DNA of 64,000 nt, from the NCBI GenBank assembly GCA_002699585.1, contig PABP01000009.1, forward strand, positions 186,001 to 250,000, written 5' to 3'. The DNA is from Anaerolineaceae bacterium (GTDB lineage Bacteria > Chloroflexota > Anaerolineae > Aggregatilineales > Phototrophicaceae). Below, piece after piece: positions 1 to 9,156 of the stretch. How positions within the stretch are numbered: position 1 is the stretch's first letter; each line of letters starts with the position of its first letter. The notes beneath the pieces were generated by a model. It did no database searches. It saw nothing but the letters and a program-made list of their open reading frames with translations, and had not been told where the DNA came from. The position numbers and the translations under genes are program-made.

Positions 1-3000
1 TTCTTCCAGCAGGTTGCAGTGATAGGCTGCTGTCAGGTCGAAGCCAGCCGTGACAGTCACAGGCCCACGATTGCGTTCGCCTTCATACAGGCGCACGATG
101 ATACCGTTGCCATCTTCTGCCTGCTTGATCGTCTCGACAACCGCGTTGCGCTTGTTGACTGAAACCAACTGCACACCAGGCAGGACGCCTGCCGCTTCTG
201 TTGCCGGAACCAGCAAGACGGGGTCGTTCAGGTCATAGGCATTCTCAGGAACGCCGTTGCGCCAGTCGCCCGTATGTGGCAACAAGCTGTAGACCATCTT
301 ATGCTCGCCCTGATCCGCGATTGGGTCTGGCATCGTAGCCGATTTCAGCAGTGACAGCCGCATGACGTTGTGCAGCACATCGTAACCGTACTTGCTGTCG
401 TTCAGCAGGGCCACGCCGTAATTGCCTTCGCTGAGGTCGGCCCATTTCTGGGCTGCTGTTTCGAATCGGCCCCAGTCCCAGGACGTGTTGCGGTGCGTAT
501 TGCGCTCCACGTTACCCCATTGAATATCAAAGGTCGCGGTCGGGCTGAGGACATCCACCGGGAAGGCGGCTTTCAGCAGGATGTGGCTTTCGTGCCAGTC
601 GATATGCGTATCGAAGTCGATACGTTTGCTGTTGTGGTAGATGTAAATGCGCTGCGTGATTGTGCTGCTGCGATACGCGCGTTCTACCAGCAGGGTGACG
701 CGGATCGGGCCATTTTCGATCACGCTGACATTCTGAATGTGCTCGATCTTCTCGACGCGATCATCATAGAAGATGTCCACATCCCAGGCATCCCAGGCCA
801 ACGGGCGATCTTCCATCGCCAGCAGTTGGTTGCCGATTTCGCCTTCGGACAGCACTTCACGACCGGCTTCCTTGTCGTAAATGCTGCTGATGTCGGCATT
901 GTGCTCAAAGACGACCCGCATCAAGTCGTTCTCGACCACGATGATGCCATCTTTTTCACTGACAGACAGTGCCGATTGCTTGGGTGCAGTCGTGCCGCTA
1001 GCCAGCGGTGTGACTGAGAAAGCAGGTAGTTCTGGCAGATCAACCAGCGTGCCGTTTTCGACAGCTTGCGTCAGCACGGCTTCGCCTTGCTCATTGGCCA
1101 ACCCCCCGGAAATCGCTTGTGGCAGTAGACCGACGCGATTACCAGTGAAGGTGGTCGGGTTCACAGCCAGGACGCTGGTTTCGCTGGCGAAGATGCTCGA
1201 TAGGGCATTCAGCGCATTGTCGCGGGCACTTTCGCCCAGCTCGCGGATGTGCGCGTAGTCACGGTCGCTGTCTTCATAAACAGGCGTGATCGATGAACCC
1301 GGCAGAATGTCATGGAATTGGTTCAAGCACACCAGTTCCCAGGCTTCGTTGAACAGGTCGGTTGGGTATTCAAAGCCTGCATACTGCGCGGCCATCGCTG
1401 CCAGCAGTTCGGCATCGTGCAGCAGGAACTCGCTCTTGCGGTTGTTCCATTTGTTGCGTGCCTGGCTGGTCAGCGTACCGCGATGCAATTCCAGATAGAA
1501 CTCGCCGTTCCATGTGGGTAGCTCATCGGCGACGGTCGCTTCGATGTTTTCCAGGAATTCCTTGACGGTGCCAGGGCGGACTTTTGGCGCACCCGGCATC
1601 GCTGTCAGGCTCTCGATGTTTTCGATCATTTCGCGGGTTGGGCCACCGCCACCATCACCATAACCATAGGCTGTGATCAGCTCGTTATAGGTTTCCTTCT
1701 GATGGAAGTTTTCCCATGTGCCGATGACTTCCTGCGCGTTGACGACCGCGTTATAGGTCGTGGAATAGGGCAGCAGTTCACTGCCGGAAGGCGTCGTCAG
1801 GAAGTGGGTCAGTACTTTCGTGCCGTCGATGCCTTGCCACCACAATAGTTGGTTGGGCATCTGGTTGTACTGGTTCCAGCTCATTTTATGCGTGATGAAG
1901 TAATCCATGCCCGCTTGCTTGATGAGCTGCGGCAGCGCCCAGCTATAGCCGAAGGTATCCGGCAGCCACAAAACGCCCGTATCAACGTCACCAAAATGCT
2001 TACGGAAGTAGGTACGGCCTAGCAGGAACTGGCGTGCCAGGGATTCAGGACCGGTCGCGTTACAATCCGGCTCTACCCATGTGCCACCAATCAATTCCCA
2101 ACGGCCTTCTGCCACCCGCTCTTTGATGCCCTCGAAGATTTCTGGATAGACCTCTTCTGTGTATTTATAGAGCTGCGGTTGGCTCTGTGTGAAGTGATAT
2201 TCCGGGTATTGTTCCATCAGACGCAGCACGTTGCTGAACGTCCGGCCTGCTTTGCGCTTGGTATGGCCCAGTTGCCACAACCACGCCACATCGATATGGG
2301 CATGGCCCACGCCGATGATATTCACGTCCAGCGGTTCGCCAGCCTCATCCAGGCCAGCGATTAAGGTGTCCAACGCTGCCGGGACGCTGTTATAGAAGTC
2401 GTCGCCACCAATCGGGTCGCGTGTATCCAGTACCTTGAAAGCATCGTCTAAGGCATTGAAGATGCGCCCTTTAGCGAAGTCGTTATCGTCCAGCAGCTTG
2501 GCCACATCCAGCGCCATGCGTACGCGCGCGATGAAGTCGCGGGTGGGCTGGTCGACTTGCACGACCGCGCATTCCTTCATATACAGCTTGGTCTTGGAAT
2601 TGGGATCGCGTGTCCAGCCGCCCAAACCTGTCCAACCGTGCAGGGCCAGTTTATGGACCTTGCCGTCGTTGACAACGCTCGGTAGCTGAATTTCGTGGTG
2701 ATGGCGATCTGCTGAAGCATATGATTGGCCGTCGATATAAGCCAGCGCCTCTGGATGGCTGAAGTCGCCCGCTTCTCCTAATGGCAGATATAGCACGACC
2801 GGGCCTTCTTCGCCCCATCCTTCTGGGACGTCAAACTCTGACCGCATGATGAAGTCTGTAAACCATGTTCCCCAATAGGTATTTGGCTCGATGATGGGCC
2901 AGTTGCTATCGTCAATGTCCGTTGCGATGGGCGGATCTACGTCAGGGCTGGCAAGCGTTTGGAACCGGAACGGTGGGATCGGGTGCTTTTTACGATACTC

Positions 3001-3066
3001 CAAGGGTTGGATCAGTTGGAGCCTGGACTCAATCTTCTGAGGTGTCCAGTTAATATTGTGTTTCAT
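1..3066 (-). CDS. Alpha-mannosidase, glycoside hydrolase family 38 (3' end cut by window)
   Basis: The gene runs off the left edge. 1022 codons are visible with no stop, so a short C-terminus is missing. The start at 3066 reads MKHNINWTPQKIESRLQL and has AAGGA about 12 nt upstream. The family hallmark HAHIDVAWLW lies about 255 residues in, where the His and Asp residues bind zinc. A later WLPDTFGYS segment carries the catalytic Asp. There is no signal peptide, so the enzyme is expected in the cytoplasm, trimming alpha-mannosides from imported oligosaccharides. It follows the ABC importer genes on the same strand but is separated from them by a terminator and a palindrome, which suggests its own promoter. 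Family assignment is firm; the exact linkage cleaved is not known. Confidence 0.95.
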   Translation of the reverse strand, partial: MKHNINWTPQKIESRLQLIQPLEYRKKHPIPPFRFQTLASPDVDPPIATDIDDSNWPIIEPNTYWGTWFTDFIMRSEFDVPEGWGEEGPVVLYLPLGEAGDFSHPEALAYIDGQSYASADRHHHEIQLPSVVNDGKVHKLALHGWTGLGGWTRDPNSKTKLYMKECAVVQVDQPTRDFIARVRMALDVAKLLDDNDFAKGRIFNALDDAFKVLDTRDPIGGDDFYNSVPAALDTLIAGLDEAGEPLDVNIIGVGHAHIDVAWLWQLGHTKRKAGRTFSNVLRLMEQYPEYHFTQSQPQLYKYTEEVYPEIFEGIKERVAEGRWELIGGTWVEPDCNATGPESLARQFLLGRTYFRKHFGDVDTGVLWLPDTFGYSWALPQLIKQAGMDYFITHKMSWNQYNQMPNQLLWWQGIDGTKVLTHFLTTPSGSELLPYSTTYNAVVNAQEVIGTWENFHQKETYNELITAYGYGDGGGGPTREMIENIESLTAMPGAPKVRPGTVKEFLENIEATVADELPTWNGEFYLELHRGTLTSQARNKWNNRKSEFLLHDAELLAAMAAQYAGFEYPTDLFNEAWELVCLNQFHDILPGSSITPVYEDSDRDYAHIRELGESARDNALNALSSIFASETSVLAVNPTTFTGNRVGLLPQAISGGLANEQGEAVLTQAVENGTLVDLPELPAFSVTPLASGTTAPKQSALSVSEKDGIIVVENDLMRVVFEHNADISSIYDKEAGREVLSEGEIGNQLLAMEDRPLAWDAWDVDIFYDDRVEKIEHIQNVSVIENGPIRVTLLVERAYRSSTITQRIYIYHNSKRIDFDTHIDWHESHILLKAAFPVDVLSPTATFDIQWGNVERNTHRNTSWDWGRFETAAQKWADLSEGNYGVALLNDSKYGYDVLHNVMRLSLLKSATMPDPIADQGEHKMVYSLLPHTGDWRNGVPENAYDLNDPVLLVPATEAAGVLPGVQLVSVNKRNAVVETIKQAEDGNGIIVRLYEGERNRGPVTVTAGFDLTAAYHCNLLEE

Positions 3067-3099
3067 AGAACGATCATTTTCCTTATTTTTTTGAGCAAC

Positions 3100-3130
3100 C
3101 TACAAATGGGTAGTTACAAATGGGTTGTAA
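3100..3130. promoter_or_regulatory. Candidate operator palindromes upstream of the alpha-mannosidase
   Basis: Two adjacent inverted repeats lie just upstream of the mannosidase start. The first is CTAC-6 nt-GTAG (3100-3113). The second is TTACAA-5 nt-TTGTAA (3114-3130). Both enclose ACAAATGGG-like sequence, so the two sites are also near direct repeats. Size and position suit a dimeric repressor such as the GntR/LacI regulator encoded at 9157-10332. The link to that regulator is inference; no identical copy was seen upstream of the fucosidase or the binding-protein gene. Confidence 0.4.
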
Positions 3131-3141
3131 GATACTCACTA

Positions 3142-3173
3142 GATAAAATAGCCTGGTCAAATTGCGACCAGGC
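3142..3173 (-). terminator. Terminator of the oligosaccharide importer operon
   Basis: On the minus strand a perfect 8-bp stem, GCCTGGTC/GACCAGGC with a 7-nt loop (3151-3173), is followed by TATTTTATC. It lies 22 bp past the stop of the last importer gene and separates the importer transcript from the mannosidase. Confidence 0.75.
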
Positions 3174-3195
3174 AGCAAATACAAATGGCTGGTCC

Positions 3196-4182
3196 TTATG
3201 CCTTCGCCATGACCTCTTCGTCATATAGGTAGCATGACGCTTCATGGCCACGGTCACCGACGGTATACAGCGGCGGCAAATTGTTCTTGCAATGGTCCAT
3301 GCGTTGCGGGCAACGCGGATAAAAACGGCAGCCAGCTTTGGCTGTGGTCCGCATTTCTTCTTCCGGCGGCAGGATGATTTCGCCTTCCCAGCGGATGTTG
3401 GGGTCCGGCTTGGGCACAGAATCCACTAGCAGTTGCACATAGGGGTGCTTGGGGGTGTCGATGACATCGGTCGCAACGCCCGTTTCCGATACGGTGCCCT
3501 GGTACAGCAGCATGATCTTATCGCCGATCTGGTACGCTGTACTCAAGTCATGCGTGATGTACAGGAAGGAGATATTCGATTCTTCCTTCAAGCGCATCAT
3601 GACATCCAAAATTGAGGCACGCAGTGAGGCATCTACCATCGACACTGGCTCATCAGCCACGATCAGCTTAGGTTTGACCATATAGGCTCGTGCCATCATG
3701 ATACGTTGCCGCTGACCACCACTGAGCTGGTGCGGATATTTCCGTAGCACATCCTCGCCGTATAGGCCGACGACGTTCAGGGCTTCTTCGATCATTTCGC
3801 GTGACTGGTTCTTGTTATTGGCCATTTTGAAGTTCTTAACGACCAGATCAAATACATGCTGCACACGATAGTACGGGTTGTAAACGCCAAAGGGATCCTG
3901 GAACACGGCCTGCACATTACGCCGATATTCTCGCATTTCGTTGGCCGTACCTTGGGAAACATCCCTGCCTTCAAACAGGATTTCTCCTGATGTCAGTTCG
4001 ATGAATCCCAGCACGAGGTTCGCAATGGTGGACTTACCACTGCCGCTTTCGCCAGCAATCGTCACGATGGAAGCCGGTTCTTTGGCGATAGTCAGGTTGA
4101 AATCCTGCAATGCGACCACATCGTTCTTGCCTTGCTTGTAGACCTTAGTCGCGTTACGGATTTGTAGCAATGTCTCTGACAT
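3196..4182 (-). CDS. Oligopeptide/oligosaccharide ABC transporter ATPase, OppF type
   Basis: A 328-residue cytoplasmic ATPase of the OppF/DppF class, the second nucleotide-binding subunit of the importer. Visible motifs are Walker A GESGSGKST, signature LSGGQRQRIMMARA, Walker B LIVADEP and the H-loop in YITHDLS. The C-terminal region GCRFYPRCPQRMDHC is the oligopeptide-transporter extension, which binds an Fe-S cluster in some relatives. The ATG at 4182 is chosen because GGGAG sits 8 nt upstream; it overlaps the upstream oppD-type gene by 29 bp, which implies translational coupling. A longer reading to 4254 is open but has no better start signal. In this context the substrate is more likely an oligosaccharide than a peptide. 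Confidence 0.93.
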   Translation of the reverse strand: MSETLLQIRNATKVYKQGKNDVVALQDFNLTIAKEPASIVTIAGESGSGKSTIANLVLGFIELTSGEILFEGRDVSQGTANEMREYRRNVQAVFQDPFGVYNPYYRVQHVFDLVVKNFKMANNKNQSREMIEEALNVVGLYGEDVLRKYPHQLSGGQRQRIMMARAYMVKPKLIVADEPVSMVDASLRASILDVMMRLKEESNISFLYITHDLSTAYQIGDKIMLLYQGTVSETGVATDVIDTPKHPYVQLLVDSVPKPDPNIRWEGEIILPPEEEMRTTAKAGCRFYPRCPQRMDHCKNNLPPLYTVGDRGHEASCYLYDEEVMAKA

Positions 4183-5209
4183 CGATGACGCTCCCATCTT
4201 CTTGTTCTTTGTACAAATGACAGGCGACCTGCTGATGGGGCCGAATTTCCACAATCGGTGGCTCCACGGAGCGGCACTCGTCCATGACGAACGGGCAGCG
4301 CAGTTGGAAGATGCATCCCGGCGGCGGGTTGCGCGGATCGTGGGTGATGCCCTCGGTAATCTTCAAGGGCTTACGTTCCGTCAGTGACGGAACCGACTCA
4401 ATCAGCAGTTGCGAGTAGGGGTGACCCGGTTTGTAGAAGAGTTCTTCCACACCCGCGATTTCAACAATGTGACCGGCATACATCACGGCGATCCGGTTGA
4501 CCATCTGCGCCATCAAGCCCATATCATGGCCGATCATGATCATCGACACGCCCAGCGCTTCCTTCACACGCAGCATGGTCTGGGCGACCACACGCTGCAC
4601 AACCACATCCAGCGCACTGGTGGATTCATCCGCGATGATGACCATCGGGTCCAGCGCAATCGCCATAGCGATACACACGCGCTGCTTCATACCACCACTC
4701 AGTTCATGCGGGTACATATCGTAGATACGCCCCGGCAAACCGACCATCTTGAACAGTTCAAGGATGCGCTCTTTGATGTCGTCGCCGCGTTTGCGGCCTT
4801 CATGTGTCTCAATGACATCACGGATTTGCGCGCTGATGCGCATGGTCGGGTTTAGCGAGTTCATCGCACCCTGTGGGATCAGTGCCAGTTTTGTCCAGCG
4901 GCGTTGGCGCAGCTCTTCTTCAGACATCGCCAGCAGGTTGCTGCTATCCAGCCATACTTCACCAGAAACAATACGACCCGGTGGGGTGATGAGCTGCAAA
5001 ATGCCCATCGCCGCCGTAGATTTGCCGCAGCCGGATTCCCCGACTAGTCCCAGTGTTTCGCCTTCATACAGCTTAAAGTCGATGCCATCGACGGCCAGCA
5101 CATCGCCCTTGGGCGTTTCGTAGTAAACGCGCAGGCCCTTAACGTCGAGGACAACGTCCTTATTTTCATAGGTTTCTGTGATGCTTCTGTTGTTAATTGG
5201 TTGGCTCAT
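4154..5209 (-). CDS. Oligopeptide/oligosaccharide ABC transporter ATPase, OppD type
   Basis: A 351-residue ATPase of the OppD/DppD class that pairs with the OppF-type protein downstream. Walker A is GESGCGKST, the signature is LSGGMKQRVCIAMA, Walker B is VIIADEST, and the H-loop His lies in MIGHDMG. The C-terminus carries the family extension with Cys residues around GCIFQLRCPF. It lies 12 bp downstream of the DppC-type permease gene in the five-gene importer operon. Whether sugars or peptides are carried cannot be read from the ATPases. Confidence 0.93.
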   Translation of the reverse strand: MSQPINNRSITETYENKDVVLDVKGLRVYYETPKGDVLAVDGIDFKLYEGETLGLVGESGCGKSTAAMGILQLITPPGRIVSGEVWLDSSNLLAMSEEELRQRRWTKLALIPQGAMNSLNPTMRISAQIRDVIETHEGRKRGDDIKERILELFKMVGLPGRIYDMYPHELSGGMKQRVCIAMAIALDPMVIIADESTSALDVVVQRVVAQTMLRVKEALGVSMIMIGHDMGLMAQMVNRIAVMYAGHIVEIAGVEELFYKPGHPYSQLLIESVPSLTERKPLKITEGITHDPRNPPPGCIFQLRCPFVMDECRSVEPPIVEIRPHQQVACHLYKEQEDGSVIDVRDIATNP

Positions 5210-5221
5210 GTTTGTTCCCCC

Positions 5222-6184
5222 TTACTGCGATGACCGACGTAGACGTGGGTTCGCAATTTCATCAAAGCCGAGGTTGATAAAGAGCAAACCAATAAACATT
5301 GTTGCTAGCAGCAATGTCGGGATACCCCACCACCACCACATATTGCGTAGTAGGGCGGCGGACTGGATCGCATCATAAATGGTGCCACCGAGTGTGGGCA
5401 CGCGCTGCGGACCCAGGCCCAGTGTTTCTAGACCGACGGCTGCCAGGATCGCGCCTGTCGCGTTACCGATAAAGCTAGCGAACAGATACGGGATCAGGTT
5501 CGGCATCATCTCGCGGAACATGATGTCACGGGTTGATGAACCTGATAGCTTGGCCATCTGCACATAACCGCTCTCGCGCATACTCAGTACCTGCGCCCGG
5601 ATCAGGCGCGTCGGCGACGGCCACGAGAATGCCGCGATGAGCAAGGCCATCGTCGATATATCCACCTGTCTTAATGCCGATTGAATGACGATCAGTACCA
5701 TTAGCGAGGGTATCGTGATCGTCACATCGGAAATTAATCGGATGAGTTCGTCGACCCAACCACCCAGGAACCCAGCGGTAAAACCCAACACAATGCCGAT
5801 GCCCATACCGACTGTCGCCGCGACCACGCCAATCAAGAACGAGTTCGGAGCACCCAGAATAATAACGGCCAGCATGTCGCGGCCACTATTTTCTGTGCCG
5901 AGGGGATGTTCCCATATGCCTTCTTGTCCGCGTGTGTTAACAAAGCCTGGTGGTGGCAGATTCAACGGGGACGATGCTGTATAAGCTAGGTCGGTGTCCC
6001 AGAGAAAACGACCTAGCACCCCAAGCAGCAGAATAATGCCAATGATGGCCGCACCCGTAAGCAGCTTGGGATTGAGCCACGGCGTATCCCATTGGTTAAA
6101 GCGGCCCATCGTCCTCTTTAGTTGCCCGTCGTCAGCAGGTGCTTCGGCTGCGACAGTTTCAGGAGTTGTTTCTACGGTTGACAT
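5222..6184 (-). CDS. ABC transporter permease, DppC/OppC type
   Basis: A 320-residue inner-membrane permease. A polar, Ala/Glu-rich N-terminus of about 45 residues precedes the first membrane segment (around LLTGAAIIGIILLLGVLGRF). Next come the periplasmic loop with HPLGTENSGRDM, typical of the DppC N-terminal region, and the five-helix BPD transport domain. The EAA-type coupling motif appears around QVLSMRESGYVQMAKLSGSS. It is 2 bp from the DppB-type gene upstream and 12 bp from the OppD-type gene downstream, so all are cotranscribed. Confidence 0.92.
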   Translation of the reverse strand: MSTVETTPETVAAEAPADDGQLKRTMGRFNQWDTPWLNPKLLTGAAIIGIILLLGVLGRFLWDTDLAYTASSPLNLPPPGFVNTRGQEGIWEHPLGTENSGRDMLAVIILGAPNSFLIGVVAATVGMGIGIVLGFTAGFLGGWVDELIRLISDVTITIPSLMVLIVIQSALRQVDISTMALLIAAFSWPSPTRLIRAQVLSMRESGYVQMAKLSGSSTRDIMFREMMPNLIPYLFASFIGNATGAILAAVGLETLGLGPQRVPTLGGTIYDAIQSAALLRNMWWWWGIPTLLLATMFIGLLFINLGFDEIANPRLRRSSQ

Positions 6185-6186
6185 CG

Positions 6187-7197
6187 CTATTTACCTCCGT
6201 GAGAAATACGCGGATCGATGAGCGGATAGATAAGGTCGATGATCAGGACGGCCATCGCCGTCATCACAATTAGCATGAACGATGTGCCCTGAATCACCGC
6301 AAAGTCCTGATTCAAAATCGCGTCGTAAATGACCGTACCCATGCCTTTATAGGCGAAGATGTACTCTACAAGAATCTGGCCACTAACCAGCGTACCCAGC
6401 GTAATCGCCAAGGCCGTAATTTGTGGTAGGATGGCGTTGCGCACCATATAGCGGTACAAGATATAGAAAGACTTTAGTCCCTTAGCGCGTGCCAGGTGCA
6501 TATAATCCTCACCCTCGATGGTAATCATCATGCCGCGCATACCGAGTGCCCAGTAACCAAAGCTCACCAGGATGACCGACAGGGCGGGCAGTGTACCATG
6601 CTTAATCACACTACCGATGAACTCCAGATTCAGCCCCGGTGTCACACCCAGCTCGTAAGAACCCAGCATGGGGAACCAGTTGAGCAAAAAGGAGAAAATA
6701 TACAACAAGAAGAGGGCCGCCAGGATCGATGGGATAGAAGTAAAGATCATTGCCGCCGGGATCAGATACTTAAATAGTCTGGGTGTGCTTGACCAGGCCA
6801 GGATCGCACCTAAGAAGTTACCTATTAAGAAGGTAATCGTCACGGCAATCAACAGCAAACCCAGCGTCCACGGCAAAGCCTGGGCGATCAATTGGCTCAC
6901 TGTCGTCGGGAAATACGCCAACGAATAGCCAAAGTCGAGCGTAAGCATATTGCCCAGATAGCGCACATATTGGACGGGCAGCGGGTCATTGAGGCCAAAG
7001 CGTTCCTTCCAGCCTTCAATGATAATATCCGAGTTTTCCACATAGCCGGCTGTGCGTGTCATCCGGTCGATCATGGCAGTGATTGGATCACCCGGTGCCA
7101 GACGCGGGATTAACCAAATAATCGTAGCTGCCAAAAAAATAGTTAAAAAGAAAATGCCTAATCGGCGCATTAGATAATTACGAGGTATAGGTCCCAT
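6187..7197 (-). CDS. ABC transporter permease, DppB/OppB type
   Basis: A 336-residue permease with six predicted membrane segments. The N-terminus MGPIPRNYLMRRLGIFF leads into the first helix, and the periplasmic loop contains PGDP, the DppB family mark. The EAA loop is around GEDYMHLARAKGLKSFYILYRYMVRNAILP. It pairs with the DppC-type permease. It is separated from the binding-protein gene by an 81-bp gap holding a GC-rich hairpin, a common way to keep permease levels below those of the binding protein. Confidence 0.92.
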   Translation of the reverse strand: MGPIPRNYLMRRLGIFFLTIFLAATIIWLIPRLAPGDPITAMIDRMTRTAGYVENSDIIIEGWKERFGLNDPLPVQYVRYLGNMLTLDFGYSLAYFPTTVSQLIAQALPWTLGLLLIAVTITFLIGNFLGAILAWSSTPRLFKYLIPAAMIFTSIPSILAALFLLYIFSFLLNWFPMLGSYELGVTPGLNLEFIGSVIKHGTLPALSVILVSFGYWALGMRGMMITIEGEDYMHLARAKGLKSFYILYRYMVRNAILPQITALAITLGTLVSGQILVEYIFAYKGMGTVIYDAILNQDFAVIQGTSFMLIVMTAMAVLIIDLIYPLIDPRISHGGK

Positions 7198-7239
7198 GAC
7201 GTCCTCTTAAGAAATTGAGCCTCGTTTTAGTTTCAAAAT

Positions 7240-7263
7240 GGGGAGGGGATTGCTCCCCGCCCC
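7240..7263 (-). terminator. Intercistronic hairpin between binding protein and permeases
   Basis: On the minus strand GGGGCGGGG-AGCAAT-CCCCTCCCC forms a 9-bp stem with one internal mismatch, followed by ATTTTG. It lies directly after the binding-protein stop codon (7279). It may act as a partial terminator or a 3' RNA stabiliser. The effect on expression is inferred from position only. Confidence 0.5.
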
Positions 7264-7278
7264 ACTTCTAAGTAGGTG

Positions 7279-9033
7279 TTACCCTGCTTTGGTTAGATTG
7301 TGGATGATCTGGTGCGTGCTGTTCCACCAGGTCGCCGGATGATTGTAGTTATTTTCCTGGGTCGGCCAGCCAGTCCAGTAGGTAGTGTCGAACGGAACCA
7401 GCTTGGAAGCCTGTACCAGCGGAACAATCGGAACTTCGTCATACAGGTATTGGTAAGCTTCTACGACCATGTCGACGATTGCGGGGTCGCCCAATGGCAG
7501 GACGCCGATTTCGCCAACGATCTCACTGTAAGCAGCATTACCTTCGGTGTCCCAACGGACCCAGTTGTTGCTACCAGGTGAGCGTTCGCCAATCGGAACG
7601 AGGAACTGAGCCGTGTAACGGTTCATGGAGTTCCACGGTTCGTTGATGGAGCCACAGCCATCCCAGTCGTATGACAGTTGGAATTCACCGTTGTTGACCA
7701 GATCGCCATGTGTCGCGCCAGTGACCGGGCGGGCCACAGCATCGATACCAGCAGCAATCAACTGCTCGACAATCACGTCAACCGTACGGGTGTATTCAAT
7801 GCTGCTGTTGTTGACAACAACGTCAGCCGTCAGGACTTCGCCGTCTTTTTCGTACAGACCGTTGTCATTCATCGTGTAGCCTTCAGCCTCGATCATTGCC
7901 TGGGCGGCAGCGACGTCGGCAGTCGGTGACAGGGTCATGCCTGCTTCTTCAATGGCGCTGATGATCGGTTCCATACCACCATACTGCACGAAGAAACTAC
8001 GTGAAGGCGTTGTTGTACCTTCATATGCAACATCAATGATCTGCTGACGATCAATGATGAGTGACACAGCTTTACGCATATTGACGTTGTCCCACGGGGC
8101 AACCTGCGTATTGAAGGACATCTGACGTGCACAAGGATCGGCCCATGCATACGGCAGTTCAGGGAACCATGCAACCACATTCGGGTTACGAGCCTGGATG
8201 GCTTCAAAAGCACCCAGTGTCAGGTTCATTACGCTGTCGAGCTGTGCATTCGACATCAGCTGAGCACGGTTTTCTTCAGTGCTGGTGATGATCCAGATCA
8301 GACGTAGCGGTTCAGGGAGATCCTGGAAGCCAGCTGCTGCGCCCCACCAATCATCATCGCGGTCCCAGACCATACGGTCGGTTTCTGCGCTGGTCAGGGT
8401 GTACGGGCCAGTACCAATCGGCCAGCCTTGTTCTTCATCATAGAAAGTGAAGGTAAACGGATCTTTGCCTGCCCAGACGTGCTCAGGCATAATCAGAACA
8501 CTACCCCAGATGCGGACTGAGAAGTAGTCCAACTGGAAGCGAGGGTTCGGCTCTTTGAGGTTGAACTGAACGGTAAGGTCATCGATCTTCTCGATGCTGT
8601 CGATCCACTGCTGCATATTGGCTGCTTCGGCCAATGTCGCAGTTTCGTCGCCAAGTAGCATATTGATCGTGAACATCACGTCATCAGCGTTGAAATCTTC
8701 ACCATCGGACCATTTGACGCCTTCGCGTAGATTCAAGGTCCAGACATCAAGTGTCTCGTTGGCATCGAAGCTGGTGCCCAGCCACGGGTCAATTTGGCCG
8801 GTTTCGTAGTTCAGGATAAAGAGCGGTTCCCACATGGCCTGGTGTGCGCCATGGTTACGTAGTGTGCCCGGGACCAGCCAGTTAAAGTTGGTCGGGTTTG
8901 CGATTTGCGATGAATCGATATCGAAAATAACTGTATCTTCACGAGCGACATCCTGCGCCATTACCCCTATAGTCAGGGACAAAATAGCGAGGACGATGGC
9001 AAGGGTTAAACCCCGTCTAATGGTACTCATCAT
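7279..9033 (-). CDS. Extracellular solute-binding protein, family 5 (OppA/DppA type)
   Basis: A 584-residue exported receptor for the importer. It has a signal peptide with a hydrophobic core (LTLAIVLAILSLTIGVMAQ) and no obvious lipobox Cys. The mature part has the family-5 layout: an early segment WEPLFILNYETGQIDPWLGTS, then LREGVKWSDGEDFNADDVMFT, and a long C-terminal lobe ending near LVPFDTTYWTGWP. The start at 9033 (ATG ATG) has GGAGG about 10 nt upstream. It is the first gene of the importer operon. Family-5 proteins bind peptides or oligosaccharides; GH38 and GH29 neighbours argue for a mannose- or fucose-containing glycan. Confidence 0.93.
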   Translation of the reverse strand: MMSTIRRGLTLAIVLAILSLTIGVMAQDVAREDTVIFDIDSSQIANPTNFNWLVPGTLRNHGAHQAMWEPLFILNYETGQIDPWLGTSFDANETLDVWTLNLREGVKWSDGEDFNADDVMFTINMLLGDETATLAEAANMQQWIDSIEKIDDLTVQFNLKEPNPRFQLDYFSVRIWGSVLIMPEHVWAGKDPFTFTFYDEEQGWPIGTGPYTLTSAETDRMVWDRDDDWWGAAAGFQDLPEPLRLIWIITSTEENRAQLMSNAQLDSVMNLTLGAFEAIQARNPNVVAWFPELPYAWADPCARQMSFNTQVAPWDNVNMRKAVSLIIDRQQIIDVAYEGTTTPSRSFFVQYGGMEPIISAIEEAGMTLSPTADVAAAQAMIEAEGYTMNDNGLYEKDGEVLTADVVVNNSSIEYTRTVDVIVEQLIAAGIDAVARPVTGATHGDLVNNGEFQLSYDWDGCGSINEPWNSMNRYTAQFLVPIGERSPGSNNWVRWDTEGNAAYSEIVGEIGVLPLGDPAIVDMVVEAYQYLYDEVPIVPLVQASKLVPFDTTYWTGWPTQENNYNHPATWWNSTHQIIHNLTKAG

Positions 9034-9156
9034 GACTAAGAATCCTCCATAAAAAAGTTATATAATGCGCTTGTTGCCCTTAGTTCGTTCTATAGCGCCT
9101 CCAAACGTATTCAGTTGTTTAATAATTTGGTTACGATCAGGGTCGTCTTTACGCCA

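Noticed and set aside
370-1565. Several plus-strand open frames within the GH38 gene
   Set aside because: They lie opposite a long continuous coding frame with GH38 motifs and have no ribosome sites or protein-like composition.
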